Assembly: GCF_007990505.1 (NCBI RefSeq) | Contig: NZ_AP019822.1 | Coordinates: 1,240,001 to 1,304,000 of the forward strand | DNA from: Pseudoleptotrichia goodfellowii | GTDB taxonomy: Bacteria > Fusobacteriota > Fusobacteriia > Fusobacteriales > Leptotrichiaceae | Length of the DNA: 64,000 nt | Direction of reading: 5' to 3' | In this document: positions 63,589-64,000 of the stretch, piece by piece | Layout: the number at the start of each line of letters is the position of its first letter | Position numbering within the stretch: the stretch's first letter is position 1 | Notes under the pieces: generated by a model | What the model was told of the DNA's origin: nothing | Seen by the model: only the letters and a program-made list of their open reading frames with translations | The model's database searches: none | Made by a program: the position numbers and the translations under genes

Positions 63589-64000
63589 GATTTTATACCC
63601 CCTTTCAAGCTGCTCAATTCGGATTTTTTATTTTTAAGTTTTTCACTAAGCATTTTTCTTTTTTTTCTGTTCATTGAAAATTTGAATATTATTCCTCTTT
63701 TCGGAGAAAAAAGTATACTGAAAATCACTATCAGACTTATTATCAAAACTATAACAGGTCCTGTAGGAAGATTGCTTTCGGTAATACTCACAAGTGTTCC
63801 TGTCAATCCGGCAAATCCTCCGAATATCCCCGATAAAATAACCATTACCGATAGCTTGTCGGTCCACTGTCTTGCCGCTACTGCCGGAGAAATAATCATC
63901 GCACTTATCAGTATTACTCCTGCTGCCTGAATCCCTATTATAACTGTAACTACAATCAGAACAGAAATAGATATACCTATTTTTTTGCTTGGAAATCCTA
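63585..64000 (-). CDS. Second metal ABC transporter permease (5' end beyond window)
   Basis: Only the C-terminal part is inside the window; the frame is open to the right edge. ISALMIIS-type sequence (LISAMIISPAVAARQWTDKL) and GGFAGLTGTLVSITESNLPT match ABC-3 permeases. It ends in a basic tail (NRKKRKMLSEKLKNKKSELS). It is the coupled partner of the 62500-63588 permease; ATPase and binding-protein genes are expected outside the window. Confidence 0.85.
   Translation of the reverse strand, partial: GFPSKKIGISISVLIVVTVIIGIQAAGVILISAMIISPAVAARQWTDKLSVMVILSGIFGGFAGLTGTLVSITESNLPTGPVIVLIISLIVIFSILFSPKRGIIFKFSMNRKKRKMLSEKLKNKKSELSSLKGGIKS

Noticed and set aside
1-64000. CRISPR array, tRNA and rRNA genes
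   Set aside because: I looked for regularly spaced repeats, GGTTCRA-type tRNA motifs and rRNA signatures and found none; a covariance scan could still find a missed tRNA.

Overview
The window is AT-rich DNA (my estimate is roughly 30% G+C) from a bacterium with a Gram-negative-type envelope. It shows lipoproteins with LxxC lipoboxes, an M48 lipoprotein protease, a SIMPL-domain protein and MORN/Sel1/TPR secreted proteins, together with an anaerobic, fermentative gene set (arginine deiminase pathway, water-forming NADH oxidase). I infer Fusobacteriota, most likely Leptotrichiaceae; the genus is not provable from the sequence alone. No rRNA, tRNA or CRISPR array was found.

Layout. 1-5.6 kb: a lepA operon with a DEDDh exonuclease and a PLD-nuclease/SF2 helicase that runs off the left edge, then mscL. 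5.7-19.5 kb: queH, an aminotransferase, an amidase, several envelope proteins of unknown function, a two-gene GNAT module resembling toxin-antitoxin pairs, tcdA and an MFS transporter. 19.8-28.4 kb: a ProX/YbaK editing protein, pepD, a YfcC-type carrier, an unusual CCA-adding enzyme/Nudix fusion, rsmB and scrB. 28.5-39.3 kb: a run of lipoproteins (Sel1/TPR, PLD, endonuclease-like), a MATE pump, efp with an odd tip loop, a SIMPL protein, and a promoter plus structured RNA plus truncated Abi_2 remnant. 39.4-44.6 kb: thrC, a probable small RNA, an IS1634-like element with a broken transposase, and an MFS gene with an unusual hairpin in its ribosome-binding region. 44.6-50 kb: nox, dusA, two M48 proteases and a GNAT protein. 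50-60.8 kb: one co-directional arginine catabolism cluster transcribed right to left (arcA, argF/arcB, arcC, YfcC carrier, AraC-type regulator, argS, arcD-type antiporter, arcT). 60.8-64 kb: a small unknown gene, a decayed IS91-type transposase and two metal ABC permeases.

How the genes work together. The arc cluster converts arginine to ornithine, ammonia, CO2 and ATP and supplies exchange carriers. Its resident regulator is interrupted at a run of 11 A, which could make it switchable or inactive. Most other genes are housekeeping or envelope functions in short operons.

Most noteworthy items: (1) a remnant of an abiF-like RNA/Abi_2 unit with intact promoter and RNA; (2) the homopolymer-split regulator with two AraC DNA-binding modules inside the arginine cluster; (3) an mRNA hairpin that would bring a distant Shine-Dalgarno to ideal spacing from an AUG; (4) the GNAT/55-aa gene pair; (5) the CCA-Nudix fusion; (6) two copies of a ~95-bp palindromic repeat. 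Coordinates and starts were read by eye; where the Shine-Dalgarno decided a start I say so.
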